From assembly GCF_937871615.1 (NCBI RefSeq), contig NZ_CALMPA010000033.1, forward strand, positions 1 to 46,285: DNA of 46,285 bases, written 5' to 3'. Positions 1 to 6,322 of this stretch are shown here, piece after piece. The first letter of the stretch is position 1; the number at the start of each line of letters is the position of its first letter. The DNA is from an uncultured Sphingomonas sp. GTDB lineage: Bacteria > Pseudomonadota > Alphaproteobacteria > Sphingomonadales > Sphingomonadaceae. The notes under the pieces are model-generated. The model worked only from the letters and a program-made list of their open reading frames with translations, did no database searches and had not been told where the DNA came from. The position numbers were made by a program, and so were the translations under genes.

Positions 1-1
1 C

Positions 2-328
2 AAGCATCCCGGCTACGGCTCGATGGGCAAGGCGGCCCGCAGACCACGCTTACTGTTCGAACGCCATGAGGCGGTATCTGCGTCCGAGGGCGCAGCGGCA
101 TCCATGCGCAAGAACGGCGACCTGCTCTGGCAGCTACTCAGGGATGAGTGGGAGAAGGGTGTTCGCCACTCAGGGCGGACGCTGGAAGATATCAGCCCAA
201 TTTCGCAGAAGGCGACCCGCAATACCTTGCGCCGTTTGCTGGAAGACGGTCGGGTCGTTCACGAGGACAGTCCTCGCTCGGGACGCGGCGGCGCGCACAG
301 CCATCTACGCCCTGTCGACCCGCTTTGA
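2..328 (+). CDS. C-terminal end of an unrecognised gene, 5' cut by window edge
   Basis: The reading frame is open from the first bases of the window, so the ATG at 23 is probably internal and the gene starts further left. The visible 108 residues are basic. The region around RKNGDLLWQLLRDEW to LLEDGRVVHE looks like a winged-helix domain: helix, helix, then a short hairpin. A basic segment, KAARRPRLLFER, precedes it. Replication or regulatory ATPases of plasmids and phages often end this way, and a repeat cluster follows directly at 342, but I cannot name the family. Function is unknown. Confidence 0.45.
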   Translation, partial: KHPGYGSMGKAARRPRLLFERHEAVSASEGAAASMRKNGDLLWQLLRDEWEKGVRHSGRTLEDISPISQKATRNTLRRLLEDGRVVHEDSPRSGRGGAHSHLRPVDPL

Positions 329-341
329 CCACATCGACGGC

Positions 342-507
342 TTTTGGTGCGTTGGGGCGTTATTGGTGCGTTTTGGTGCGCGTAACGCCCCTAGGGCTGG
401 GCGCTACGCAGCCGCGTTGCTGCGTTAGCCCCTATAGGGAAACGCACCAAGGCAACGCTAAGTCGGTTCGCGCGTGGTCAATAGTGAAAGTGCTTTGGTG
501 CGTTACG
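342..507. repeat. Iteron-like cluster of TTGGTGCGTT repeats
   Basis: The core TTGGTGCG occurs in direct orientation at 344-351, 363-370, 373-380 and 495-502. It occurs inverted (CGCACCAA) at 443-450. Most copies extend to TTGGTGCGTT. A hairpin with a 7-bp stem (ACGCAGC at 406-412, GCTGCGT at 419-425) sits in the middle. The cluster fills the gap between the cut plus-strand gene and the convergent HEPN-like gene. Such clusters typically bind an element-encoded protein, as in a replication origin or recombinase arm sites; which one cannot be told here. Confidence 0.6.
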
Positions 508-520
508 CGCGCCAGCGTGG

Positions 521-1291
521 TCATTTCGTCACCAGCAGGCCGGACTTCTCCACGTGAGCCTGCCCGGTCGGTAAAATCTGCACGGTGGCCGCCTTCTCGT
601 CAAAGTGAACCAACGCTTTCTTGTGAAGGTCTTTCAGAACTTTGCGTTTGAAATCAGTTCCGTTCTTGTACTCCACCCATGCTTGTAGCTGGGGTACCGA
701 GACGGGTTTGCTTTCGGCGTAGAGCAGGATCAGCACTTTCTGACCCGACGTTTTTGCCGGTTCGAGAACGCGCCGAACATCACCACTCGACCACACCATA
801 TGGAAAGTCCGAGCGGTGACCGCCTCGACAACGGCATGGGAGTCCGCAAGCGGAAGTTTCGAGTAGTTGCGGACGAGTTCTCCCATCACCCATTTCATGC
901 CACGCAAAAACAGTTCTGCGTCCATATGGTTAGGGCTCACCTCGGCGGAAACATGGCCGATTGCCCTGTTGTTACGAAGTTCGTAGAGTGCCGCCAACAC
1001 CTTTGGCACCTGCATACACAGCGAACGACCTTTCGTGCCGTTATACTGCTCTAGCTTCTGGCACGCCTGAGGAAAGTTGTTCGGTTTGGACGGAGTGGTT
1101 GCGTATGTGCCAGTCGCGTAACCCGCGCACACGCAATAGGCGATCTCGCAGAACTTCCCCGCCTTGAGGCCGACCTTCTCCCAGTCGGCGGCGCGGTATT
1201 CGTCCAGCGCCTGCTCGAACTCATCAATTAGGGGATCACGCAAACCGGCTGGGATGGCGTTGAGGGTGTCCTTTAGGCTTGGCAGGCTCAA
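521..1291 (-). CDS. HEPN-like protein with C-terminal winged helix, candidate defence effector
   Basis: This 256-residue protein has two visible parts. Residues 1-145 look all-helical and contain the motif R106-N-N-R-A-I-G-H113, which fits the Rx4-6H signature of HEPN ribonuclease-type domains, followed by a helix starting at NHMDAELFLRGMKW. Residues 181-250 look like a winged-helix domain. The start is a TTG at 1291: there is no ATG nearby in frame, and AGGGA lies about 8 nt upstream. The partner gene ends at 1295, so the two genes form an operon with a 3-nt gap. HEPN proteins often act as RNases in abortive infection or toxin-antitoxin systems. That role is inferred from the motif and the island context. 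Alternative: a non-catalytic HEPN scaffold. Confidence 0.6.
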   Translation of the reverse strand: MSLPSLKDTLNAIPAGLRDPLIDEFEQALDEYRAADWEKVGLKAGKFCEIAYCVCAGYATGTYATTPSKPNNFPQACQKLEQYNGTKGRSLCMQVPKVLAALYELRNNRAIGHVSAEVSPNHMDAELFLRGMKWVMGELVRNYSKLPLADSHAVVEAVTARTFHMVWSSGDVRRVLEPAKTSGQKVLILLYAESKPVSVPQLQAWVEYKNGTDFKRKVLKDLHKKALVHFDEKAATVQILPTGQAHVEKSGLLVTK

Positions 1292-1294
1292 AGA

Positions 1295-1762
1295 TCAGTC
1301 CCTATCCCAATAATACTGGAACGGGCCATTTCCATCTTTTGTCCTCTGTAGAAGATTTCTCTTGAAGAGAGATTCGCCAGCAGCCGCCACCTGATTAGCC
1401 TTATGCGTATATCCCTTTGCGGCAAGGCCAGTCACAATCTCCCCTGTTCCGCGCTTGTCTTTGAAGAATCCTTCGCCTTTCATGGCCAATATACGATCAG
1501 CGCAGGAATGCCCTTTCGGTGCGACGCTACGCTTGCGCTTCACTTTTCCTTTGGCGACGGAATTATCGTCAGCCATCTCTTCATCCGGTTCGGGTGTCTC
1601 TTCGCCAGTTTGCGTTGGGGCAACCTTGCTCGGCGGACGACTGCCGAAACCAGCTTCCTCAAGAAGCGGAAACAGCTTCGCAAGAAGCCCCTCCACGAAA
1701 TCCTTCTCGCCTTCGATTTCGACAACACCGGCAGGCGCGTCGATATGAACTCTGTTTGTCAT
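1295..1762 (-). CDS. Small acidic/basic two-part protein with C-terminal winged helix, partner of the HEPN-like gene
   Basis: From the ATG at 1762 the protein has 155 residues; AGGGGG lies just upstream of it. A longer frame to 1852 exists but lacks a comparable ribosome site. Residues 1-40 form a compact beta/helix segment (VEIEGEKDFVEGLL). Residues 45-85 are a low-complexity acidic then basic linker (TPEPDEE, KGKVKRKR). Residues 86-155 look like a winged helix ending in FQYYWDRD. It precedes the HEPN-like gene in the same transcript. Small DNA-binding partners of HEPN proteins are often antitoxins or repressors; here this is an inference from layout only. I do not recognise a named family. 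Confidence 0.6.
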   Translation of the reverse strand: MTNRVHIDAPAGVVEIEGEKDFVEGLLAKLFPLLEEAGFGSRPPSKVAPTQTGEETPEPDEEMADDNSVAKGKVKRKRSVAPKGHSCADRILAMKGEGFFKDKRGTGEIVTGLAAKGYTHKANQVAAAGESLFKRNLLQRTKDGNGPFQYYWDRD

Positions 1763-1893
1763 TCTACCCCCTTGGCATACGCCGACATAATTGCCTGACT
1801 GATCGGGCCGATCAAGGGTTTCTGCATATGTTCCACTGAGGCATGGAGGCATAACCTCTAGACCGCCGAGCCGCGTATATGTTGTTTGCCGTG

Positions 1894-1950
1894 GGTCCGC
1901 CGTGGATTTGACCCAAGTGATTGTAATAACAAACTAATTACTTGCGGACC
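1894..1950. promoter_or_regulatory. Nested inverted repeats in AT-rich divergent promoter region
   Basis: The outer arms GGTCCGC (1894-1900) and GCGGACC (1944-1950) are perfect inverted repeats. The inner arms CAAGTGATTG (1914-1923) and TAATTACTTG (1935-1944) match at 8 of 10 positions as a dyad. The centre is AT-rich against a GC-rich background. A TTGACC box at 1908-1913 could be a -35 element for the plus strand. The region lies between the divergent HEPN cassette and the phage-like genes, so a shared operator bound by an element regulator is the simplest reading. Confidence 0.5.
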
Positions 1951-2012
1951 TTCAGCTGTCCTCCCTAGCTTGTAGCCAATGTTTAGCCGCATCCAGCTTG
2001 GGAGTTCGCCAA

Positions 2013-2768
2013 ATGTCCGATGAAGTCGATATCCGTATTTCGCCCACGCTACACCCCGGCATCGCGGGCGAGGTTGCGGACTACGATGAGGATACTCGCC
2101 CTCTGCTCGGCCAGACCGAAACGGCGGTGGATGAGGCGTTCAAGGCGCTGCAATCCATCCACGACGCCAAGGCGGGCGCAGCGAAGAACCCGACCCTGAA
2201 CGAATATGCCCAGCTCGTCGCGGTCGACACCCATGCCACCAAGGTGATGGACAAGGTTTACGGCTCGTGGTCACGCGCGGTCGATGTGCTGAACGCCAAC
2301 ATCGCAAAGATGGACAAGGAACTGAACGCGCCCGTCGAGCAGCGCGCTACCGCCGCGATGGCATCGGAAATCCGCACCTACTTCCGTGGCCTCAAAGACG
2401 GGCCGCGCATGAATGCGCTGCGGCAGGCGATTGAGAGCGGCGACGAGGTGACGGCGACCGCCGTGCTGGGCGGGCGCCCCTACCTATCCGGTCTCGATCC
2501 CGATCTTCACGCCGAGTTTCTTCACGATTGGCATAAGGCGCAGCGGCCCGTCGAAGCGAAGAAGCTGGGAGCGATGCGCCAAGCGGCGGACATGCTCAAT
2601 GACCGATACAAGCTGCTCACCAAGGCGGTTGCCGATGCGGTCGGTGACATCAAGATCTACGAGCCGTCGAAGGTGAACGGCGCGCCGATCCTCGTCAAAA
2701 CGATCACCCCGAGCATGGTGCGCAAACAGGTGAAAGAGTCCAACGCCGCGTTCGCCGTCCCGGTCTGA
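2013..2768 (+). CDS. Unrecognised phage-like protein, 251 residues
   Basis: The ATG at 2013 is preceded by GGGAG at 2000-2004 (8-nt spacing), which supports it over the TTG at 1998. The protein is mostly helical with alternating charged residues, no cysteine, no signal peptide and no membrane segment. A helical middle (around residues 30-120) may form coiled coils. It opens the plus-strand series of small genes that runs to 4220. I do not recognise a family. Its position before a DUF5681-type gene suggests the early packaging or accessory region of a phage-like element, by context only. Confidence 0.6.
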   Translation: MSDEVDIRISPTLHPGIAGEVADYDEDTRPLLGQTETAVDEAFKALQSIHDAKAGAAKNPTLNEYAQLVAVDTHATKVMDKVYGSWSRAVDVLNANIAKMDKELNAPVEQRATAAMASEIRTYFRGLKDGPRMNALRQAIESGDEVTATAVLGGRPYLSGLDPDLHAEFLHDWHKAQRPVEAKKLGAMRQAADMLNDRYKLLTKAVADAVGDIKIYEPSKVNGAPILVKTITPSMVRKQVKESNAAFAVPV

Positions 2769-2798
2769 CCGTTCTTCTAATCAAATCGAGGTAGTTCG

Positions 2799-3296
2799 AT
2801 GACGACCGCGATCCAGCCCCCTTGGGGCACGGACTGGAAGCCTGCGCCCGCGCCACCCGCACCGCCCGTTCGTGGTGCGGGCAACCCGGCTTGGACCCCC
2901 GGCTGTCCCTCGCCGAACCCGAAGGGGCGACCGGCGGGCGTGCCTGACAAGCGGTTGCTGGCCACACAGCAGATGCTCGATGAGATGCGGAACATCATCG
3001 CCGTGCTGGTCGGTAAGGCGCTGGAGGGCGATACGAACGCCTGCGCTGTGGTCATGTCGAAAATCCTGCCCTCGGTGAAGGCGCAGGCAGAGAAGGTGAA
3101 CTTCGACTTCGACGCCTCGCTGCCGATCAGCGAACAGGTCGCCCAGGTGCTGGACGCCGTGGCTGCTGGTGCGGTCGCTCCTGATGTGGGGCGGCTCATC
3201 ATCGACAGCATCAAATCGCTCGCGGACGTGCGCGCCACCGAGGAACTGGCCGCTCGGATCGAGGCATTGGAGGCGGCGAGCGATGCCCGAGGGTAA
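2799..3296 (+). CDS. DUF5681-type protein, phage packaging-associated
   Basis: The 165-residue protein has a proline-rich start (residues 7-30) and then the segment SPNPKGRPAGVPDKR. This is the hallmark of DUF5681 proteins, which are commonly encoded near phage terminase genes. The rest is helical and ends in a short coiled-coil-like stretch (ATEELAARIEALEAA). A GAGG ribosome site lies 7 nt before the ATG. The biochemical role of the family is not established to my knowledge; a small-terminase-like DNA recognition role has been guessed from position. No large terminase follows here. Confidence 0.65.
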   Translation: MTTAIQPPWGTDWKPAPAPPAPPVRGAGNPAWTPGCPSPNPKGRPAGVPDKRLLATQQMLDEMRNIIAVLVGKALEGDTNACAVVMSKILPSVKAQAEKVNFDFDASLPISEQVAQVLDAVAAGAVAPDVGRLIIDSIKSLADVRATEELAARIEALEAASDARG

Positions 3297-3380
3297 CGCG
3301 CTTTTTGTTGCACTTCGGTTGGAAAAGTCGGTGATGCGACGGACCCGCCCGTGCGATTTGACACATAGGGGCACCGGCTC

Positions 3381-3800
3381 ATGACGAGGATAACCACAGC
3401 CCGGAACAAGGTCGTCACCGACGACCCGGAAGCCGATGACGTGATGGTCTATGTGGGCTGGACAGGTCCAAGCGATACGCCCGGCGTGCGCCGCGCCTTC
3501 TCCACCGGCTACATGCCGATCACCGCCTATCGTGAGTGCTTGGATTGGGCTGTGGCCATCGCGGACCAGTTCTCCCACCCGCTCTATGTCGTTCCGCTCA
3601 GTCACGACGACATTCTGCATACCGACCGCTGGAACCCATTCGCGGAAATGCTCGCCACCCTGAACGATCAGGAGCGCGGGGAACTGCGCCAGACGGCGGT
3701 TGCCAGCATGTGCGAACTGATGCGCGACTGCGACGACTTCGAGGTCCGCGCCGAAGCTTACGACATTCTCACACAACTGAAGGTGATCCACCATGACTGA
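3381..3800 (+). CDS. Unrecognised island protein, 139 residues
   Basis: The reading frame starts at an ATG and ends with an 8-bp overlap into the next gene, which suggests translational coupling. The protein is acidic and soluble, with a beta-rich first half (VMVYVGWTG, HPLYVVPLSHDD) and a helical second half. No catalytic motif or membrane segment stands out. I do not recognise it. Co-directional packing with its neighbours supports it as a real gene of the element. Confidence 0.55.
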   Translation: MTRITTARNKVVTDDPEADDVMVYVGWTGPSDTPGVRRAFSTGYMPITAYRECLDWAVAIADQFSHPLYVVPLSHDDILHTDRWNPFAEMLATLNDQERGELRQTAVASMCELMRDCDDFEVRAEAYDILTQLKVIHHD

Positions 3801-3990
3801 ACAGAACGAACCCCTGAAAGCCGCTGACGCCGGTGCGCACCCGAAGGCGGAGAAGTATGGGATGCCCATCGAATACGCGGACCGCATCGTGCAGCGCCAT
3901 TTCGGCGTGACGGACGACCAACTTGCTTTGGACGCCGGTCAGGTTGCGGCGGACATTGAGGTGAGCAAGGCGCTCGCCGGGAAGGGCTGA
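3793..3990 (+). CDS. Small unrecognised island protein, 65 residues
   Basis: The ATG at 3793 lies inside the end of the preceding gene, with AGGTGA just upstream as ribosome site. The product is short, acidic and has one likely helix pair (IEYADRIVQRHFGV and the C-terminal third). Its termination 5 nt before the next start indicates it belongs to the same operon. Function is unknown. Confidence 0.5.
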   Translation: MTEQNEPLKAADAGAHPKAEKYGMPIEYADRIVQRHFGVTDDQLALDAGQVAADIEVSKALAGKG

Positions 3991-3995
3991 CCACA

Positions 3996-4220
3996 GTGTC
4001 CGGCCTCCGGGCACTTCAGCGTCGCGTGGCGAAGCTGGAGACCGCTCGGAAGCCGCGACCATCGCCCATCGTCATAATGTGCGGCTCGTTCGATTCGTTC
4101 GCCGATGCCGCGTATGCGGAGGTGCTGGCGGGCACGCTGGCAGGGGATTTCCTGCATATACTCGACCATCTCCGCGAGTGGGAGGAGGGCAGGGTATGGG
4201 CGCTGGCATATGCTCGCTGA
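3996..4220 (+). CDS. Small coiled-coil-start protein of phage-like operon, 74 residues
   Basis: A GTG start at 3996 follows the preceding stop by 5 nt. The product begins with a basic amphipathic helix (LRALQRRVAKLETARK), a start I recognise from short proteins in alphaproteobacterial prophage regions, and continues with a conserved-looking core (SPIVIMCGSFDSF). No known enzymatic motif is present. It is the last plus-strand gene of the island before the convergent gene at 4390-4701. Confidence 0.5.
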   Translation: MSGLRALQRRVAKLETARKPRPSPIVIMCGSFDSFADAAYAEVLAGTLAGDFLHILDHLREWEEGRVWALAYAR

Positions 4221-4356
4221 CGGTGCCTGTCAGCGCCAGCATAGGGTTGCGCGGGGTTTACGCCTTCACCCGCGCCGAGGACCAGCGGACGGTCCCTCGT
4301 TAATCGAACATCCGCAGCAGCGGGGAGACGGGCACTCCTTTCCGCCCTGACGCTGC

Positions 4357-4388
4357 CAGCACCCTGCGCCCCCGGGCGTGGGGTGCTG
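4357..4388. terminator. GC-rich hairpin between convergent genes
   Basis: CAGCACCC (4357-4364) pairs perfectly with GGGTGCTG (4381-4388), and an inner stem CGCC/GGCG (4367-4370 with 4375-4378) caps it. It sits between the ends of the convergent genes at 4220 and 4390. There is no run of T on either side, so it is at best a Rho-assisted or weak intrinsic terminator. Confidence 0.45.
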
Positions 4389-4389
4389 C

Positions 4390-4701
4390 TCAATCGGGCA
4401 GGCGCGTTCCTAGTGCCTGTTCAATCTGAGCCTTCGTGTGGGTGCCCGAACGCTCGATCCCCTTCGCCACGATCAGTAGCAGTACCGCGTCGGGTGCTTC
4501 CTTCAGGGCTGGGATATTTTGTCGCGCTCCTTGGAAGAATGGCACTGTAAACGAGGCGATGCGGTCGGCGAGTGGCACTTCTGCCTTGAATACGAGCTTC
4601 TCGCAGAAGAAGCGCCACTTCTCGGACGCTGCCTCGATTGCCTGCGGCATGACCGCAATAGCTGCATCTGCCTTGGATTGCTTCTTGCCGAATCCGAACA
4701 T
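4390..4701 (-). CDS. Small unrecognised protein next to the tRNA-Ser, 103 residues
   Basis: The start is placed at the ATG at 4701 (MFGFGKKQSK), with GAAGGGG about 8 nt upstream. A longer frame would run into the tRNA gene and is rejected. The protein is helical, with a basic N-terminus and a hydrophobic middle (IASFTVPFFQGA) too short for a confident membrane span. It begins only 32 nt from the tRNA 3' end, a place where integrated elements keep their first or last gene. It carries no recombinase motif. Function is unknown. Confidence 0.55.
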   Translation of the reverse strand: MFGFGKKQSKADAAIAVMPQAIEAASEKWRFFCEKLVFKAEVPLADRIASFTVPFFQGARQNIPALKEAPDAVLLLIVAKGIERSGTHTKAQIEQALGTRLPD

Positions 4702-4733
4702 CGCGCGCCCCTTCGCGTGGTCTGTAGCAAGGA

Positions 4734-4823
<90 letters not shown>

Positions 4824-4964
4824 ATGCCGTTCCAGCGGCGGCGGCTACAACTCTGCTACAAAGGCGAAAATCGCGCTCGCACAGCACCTTACCGACCTAT
4901 CGCTAAGCGACTCTAATTGCCTTCCTTTTTTCTCATCACGTCCAGCGCAGCCTCGCAACCCCCA

Positions 4965-5008
4965 ACAGCTTTCAAGGCCGCTGCATTAAACCACTCGGCC
5001 ACCTCTCC
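4965..5008 (-). pseudogene. 5' half of a second tRNA-Ser(UGA)
   Basis: On the minus strand this segment gives the acceptor 5' strand GGAGAGG, a D arm identical over 17 nt to the intact tRNA (4986-5002 against 4801-4817), and an anticodon arm GCGGC-CTTGAAA-GCTGT that still pairs and keeps anticodon TGA. Sequence likeness stops right after the anticodon stem: no variable arm, no TpsiC arm and no matching acceptor 3' strand follow. Truncation at the anticodon arm is what site-specific integration followed by deletion would leave. Confidence 0.8.
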
Positions 5009-5100
5009 GGGTGCGAAGTCGCTGCCCTGTGGCGTGCTGCGACGGTATGTGCAAGCCCGACGATGACTGGCTGTTTCATAATCGGGCTTTGCCGTGCAAG

Positions 5101-6144
5101 ATGGCGGGCATGAGGGGGATAGTCACTCGCATCGTCGTCGCAATCGCCGCGCTGGTTCCGGCGTTGATCGCCGTGCCCGCCGCCGCGCAGGATGAGGCGG
5201 GGTTTCAGGCCTATCTGCCGACGTTGCGAGCGCAGGCGCTGGCGGCGGGGGTGCGGCCCGCGACGGTCGATTCCGTCCTGCCGACGCTCACCTATAACCC
5301 GCGCGTGGTGGAGCTTGATCGCCGGCAGCCGGGCGGAAACCCCAATGCCCCGGTCGCGATGTTCGCACCCTATCGCATCCAGCATGTCGATGTGGCGCGC
5401 ATCACGCGTGGCCGCACCGCCTATCTCGCCAATCGCGCCCGGCTGGCGGCGGTGGAGGCGCGCACCGGGGTGCCTGAATCGATCATGGTCGCGATCTGGG
5501 GGCATGAGACGAATTACGGCAGCTACACCGGCAATTTCGATCTGCTGCGCAGCCTGGCGACCCTCGCTTATGAGGGGCGCCGCCGCGATCTGTTCACGGG
5601 CGAGTTCATCGCGGGGCTGAAGATGCTCGATCGCGGCGTGCCGCGCGATCAGCTCAAGGGAAGCTGGGCCGGCGCGACCGGCAATCCGCAATTCCTGCCG
5701 TCGATCTATCTGCGCCTCGCGCGTGATGGCGATGGCGACGGGCGGATTGATATCTGGAACAGCGCCGCCGACACGCTGGCCTCGATCGGCAATTATTTCG
5801 TGCAGGCGGGCTGGCGGCCGGGCCAGCCATGGGGCGTCGCGGTGAACGTGCCGGCTGGCTACGACCGCGCCGGGCAGGTCAACCGCCTCGTCTCGCCGCG
5901 CTGCCCGCGCGTGTTCGAGCGGCATAGCGGCTGGCGGACGATGGCGGAGTGGCGCGCGCTCGGCCTCGTGCCGCAAAGCGGCGCATGGCCCGCCGACGAT
6001 GTGCTGGCGACGTTGCTGGAACCGGACGGTCCTGGCCAGACCGCCTATCTGCTCACCGGCAATTATCGCGTGATCCTCGATTACAATTGCTCGAATTTCT
6101 ATGCGCTCTCGGTGGGGCTGCTGGCCGATGCGGTCGAGCGTTAG
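5101..6144 (+). CDS. Lytic murein transglycosylase, MltB/SLT2 family
   Basis: This 347-residue exported enzyme should cleave the MurNAc-GlcNAc bond of peptidoglycan to give 1,6-anhydro ends. A signal peptide spans about residues 5-30, ending AVPAAAQ. The GH103 domain follows, with the catalytic glutamate E136 in IWGHETNYG and the later conserved block GATGNPQFLPS plus a DGDGRIDIW segment. No peptidoglycan-binding or SPOR domain is attached at the C-terminus. The start is uncertain: ATG at 5101 or 5110 both leave an intact signal peptide, and neither has a strong ribosome site. The frame opens upstream to 5011 but that extension is not signal-peptide-like. Downstream is a SPOR-domain remnant. 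Confidence 0.9.
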   Translation: MAGMRGIVTRIVVAIAALVPALIAVPAAAQDEAGFQAYLPTLRAQALAAGVRPATVDSVLPTLTYNPRVVELDRRQPGGNPNAPVAMFAPYRIQHVDVARITRGRTAYLANRARLAAVEARTGVPESIMVAIWGHETNYGSYTGNFDLLRSLATLAYEGRRRDLFTGEFIAGLKMLDRGVPRDQLKGSWAGATGNPQFLPSIYLRLARDGDGDGRIDIWNSAADTLASIGNYFVQAGWRPGQPWGVAVNVPAGYDRAGQVNRLVSPRCPRVFERHSGWRTMAEWRALGLVPQSGAWPADDVLATLLEPDGPGQTAYLLTGNYRVILDYNCSNFYALSVGLLADAVER

Positions 6145-6145
6145 C

Positions 6146-6313
6146 GCCGGGCCGCTCGCGGCCACGCGCCAGACGGGCGCGGAGGTGCCGCGCCCCACCG
6201 GAAAATATCGTGTGCGGCCCGGCCCGTATGACAATGCCGCCATCGCGCAGCGGGCGCGTGACGCCGCCGCCCGGCGCGGCTATGGCGATGCCTCGATCAT
6301 TGTTCAGCCCTGA
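6146..6313 (+). pseudogene. SPOR-domain tail, remnant of an rlpA-like gene
   Basis: In a frame different from the transglycosylase, the translation runs GAEVPRPTGKYRVRPGPYDN and ends GYGDASIIVQP before a stop at 6311. This resembles the final strand-helix-strand part of a SPOR domain, as found at the C-terminus of RlpA septal lytic transglycosylases. In sphingomonads, as I recall, rlpA lies between mltB and dacC. Only about 50 residues remain, and the sole upstream ATG in frame (6101) is inside mltB. The missing double-psi barrel and first SPOR half point to a deletion just after the mltB stop. Confidence 0.55.
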
Positions 6314-6322
6314 GTATCGGTC

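Larger units (their letters stand above)
1..4733. mobile_element. Accessory island abutting tRNA-Ser (integrative element edge or remnant)
   Basis: The whole stretch left of the tRNA-Ser 3' end lacks the housekeeping genes that fill the rest of the window. It holds short, mostly unrecognised genes: a cut gene with a winged-helix-like end, a HEPN-like pair, a DUF5681-type protein of the sort found near phage terminases, and several small proteins. It also has short repeats (342-507), an AT-rich dyad region (1894-1950), and genes that look less GC-rich than the chromosome (521-1850). Elements often integrate at tRNA 3' ends, and the tRNA here has its 3' end facing the island. No integrase, terminase or capsid gene is in view. 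The left border lies outside the window, so the type (prophage remnant, satellite or integrative plasmid) stays open. Confidence 0.6.

Noticed and set aside
1-4733. A complete prophage
   Set aside because: No terminase large subunit, portal, capsid, tail or integrase gene is visible in the island part of the window.
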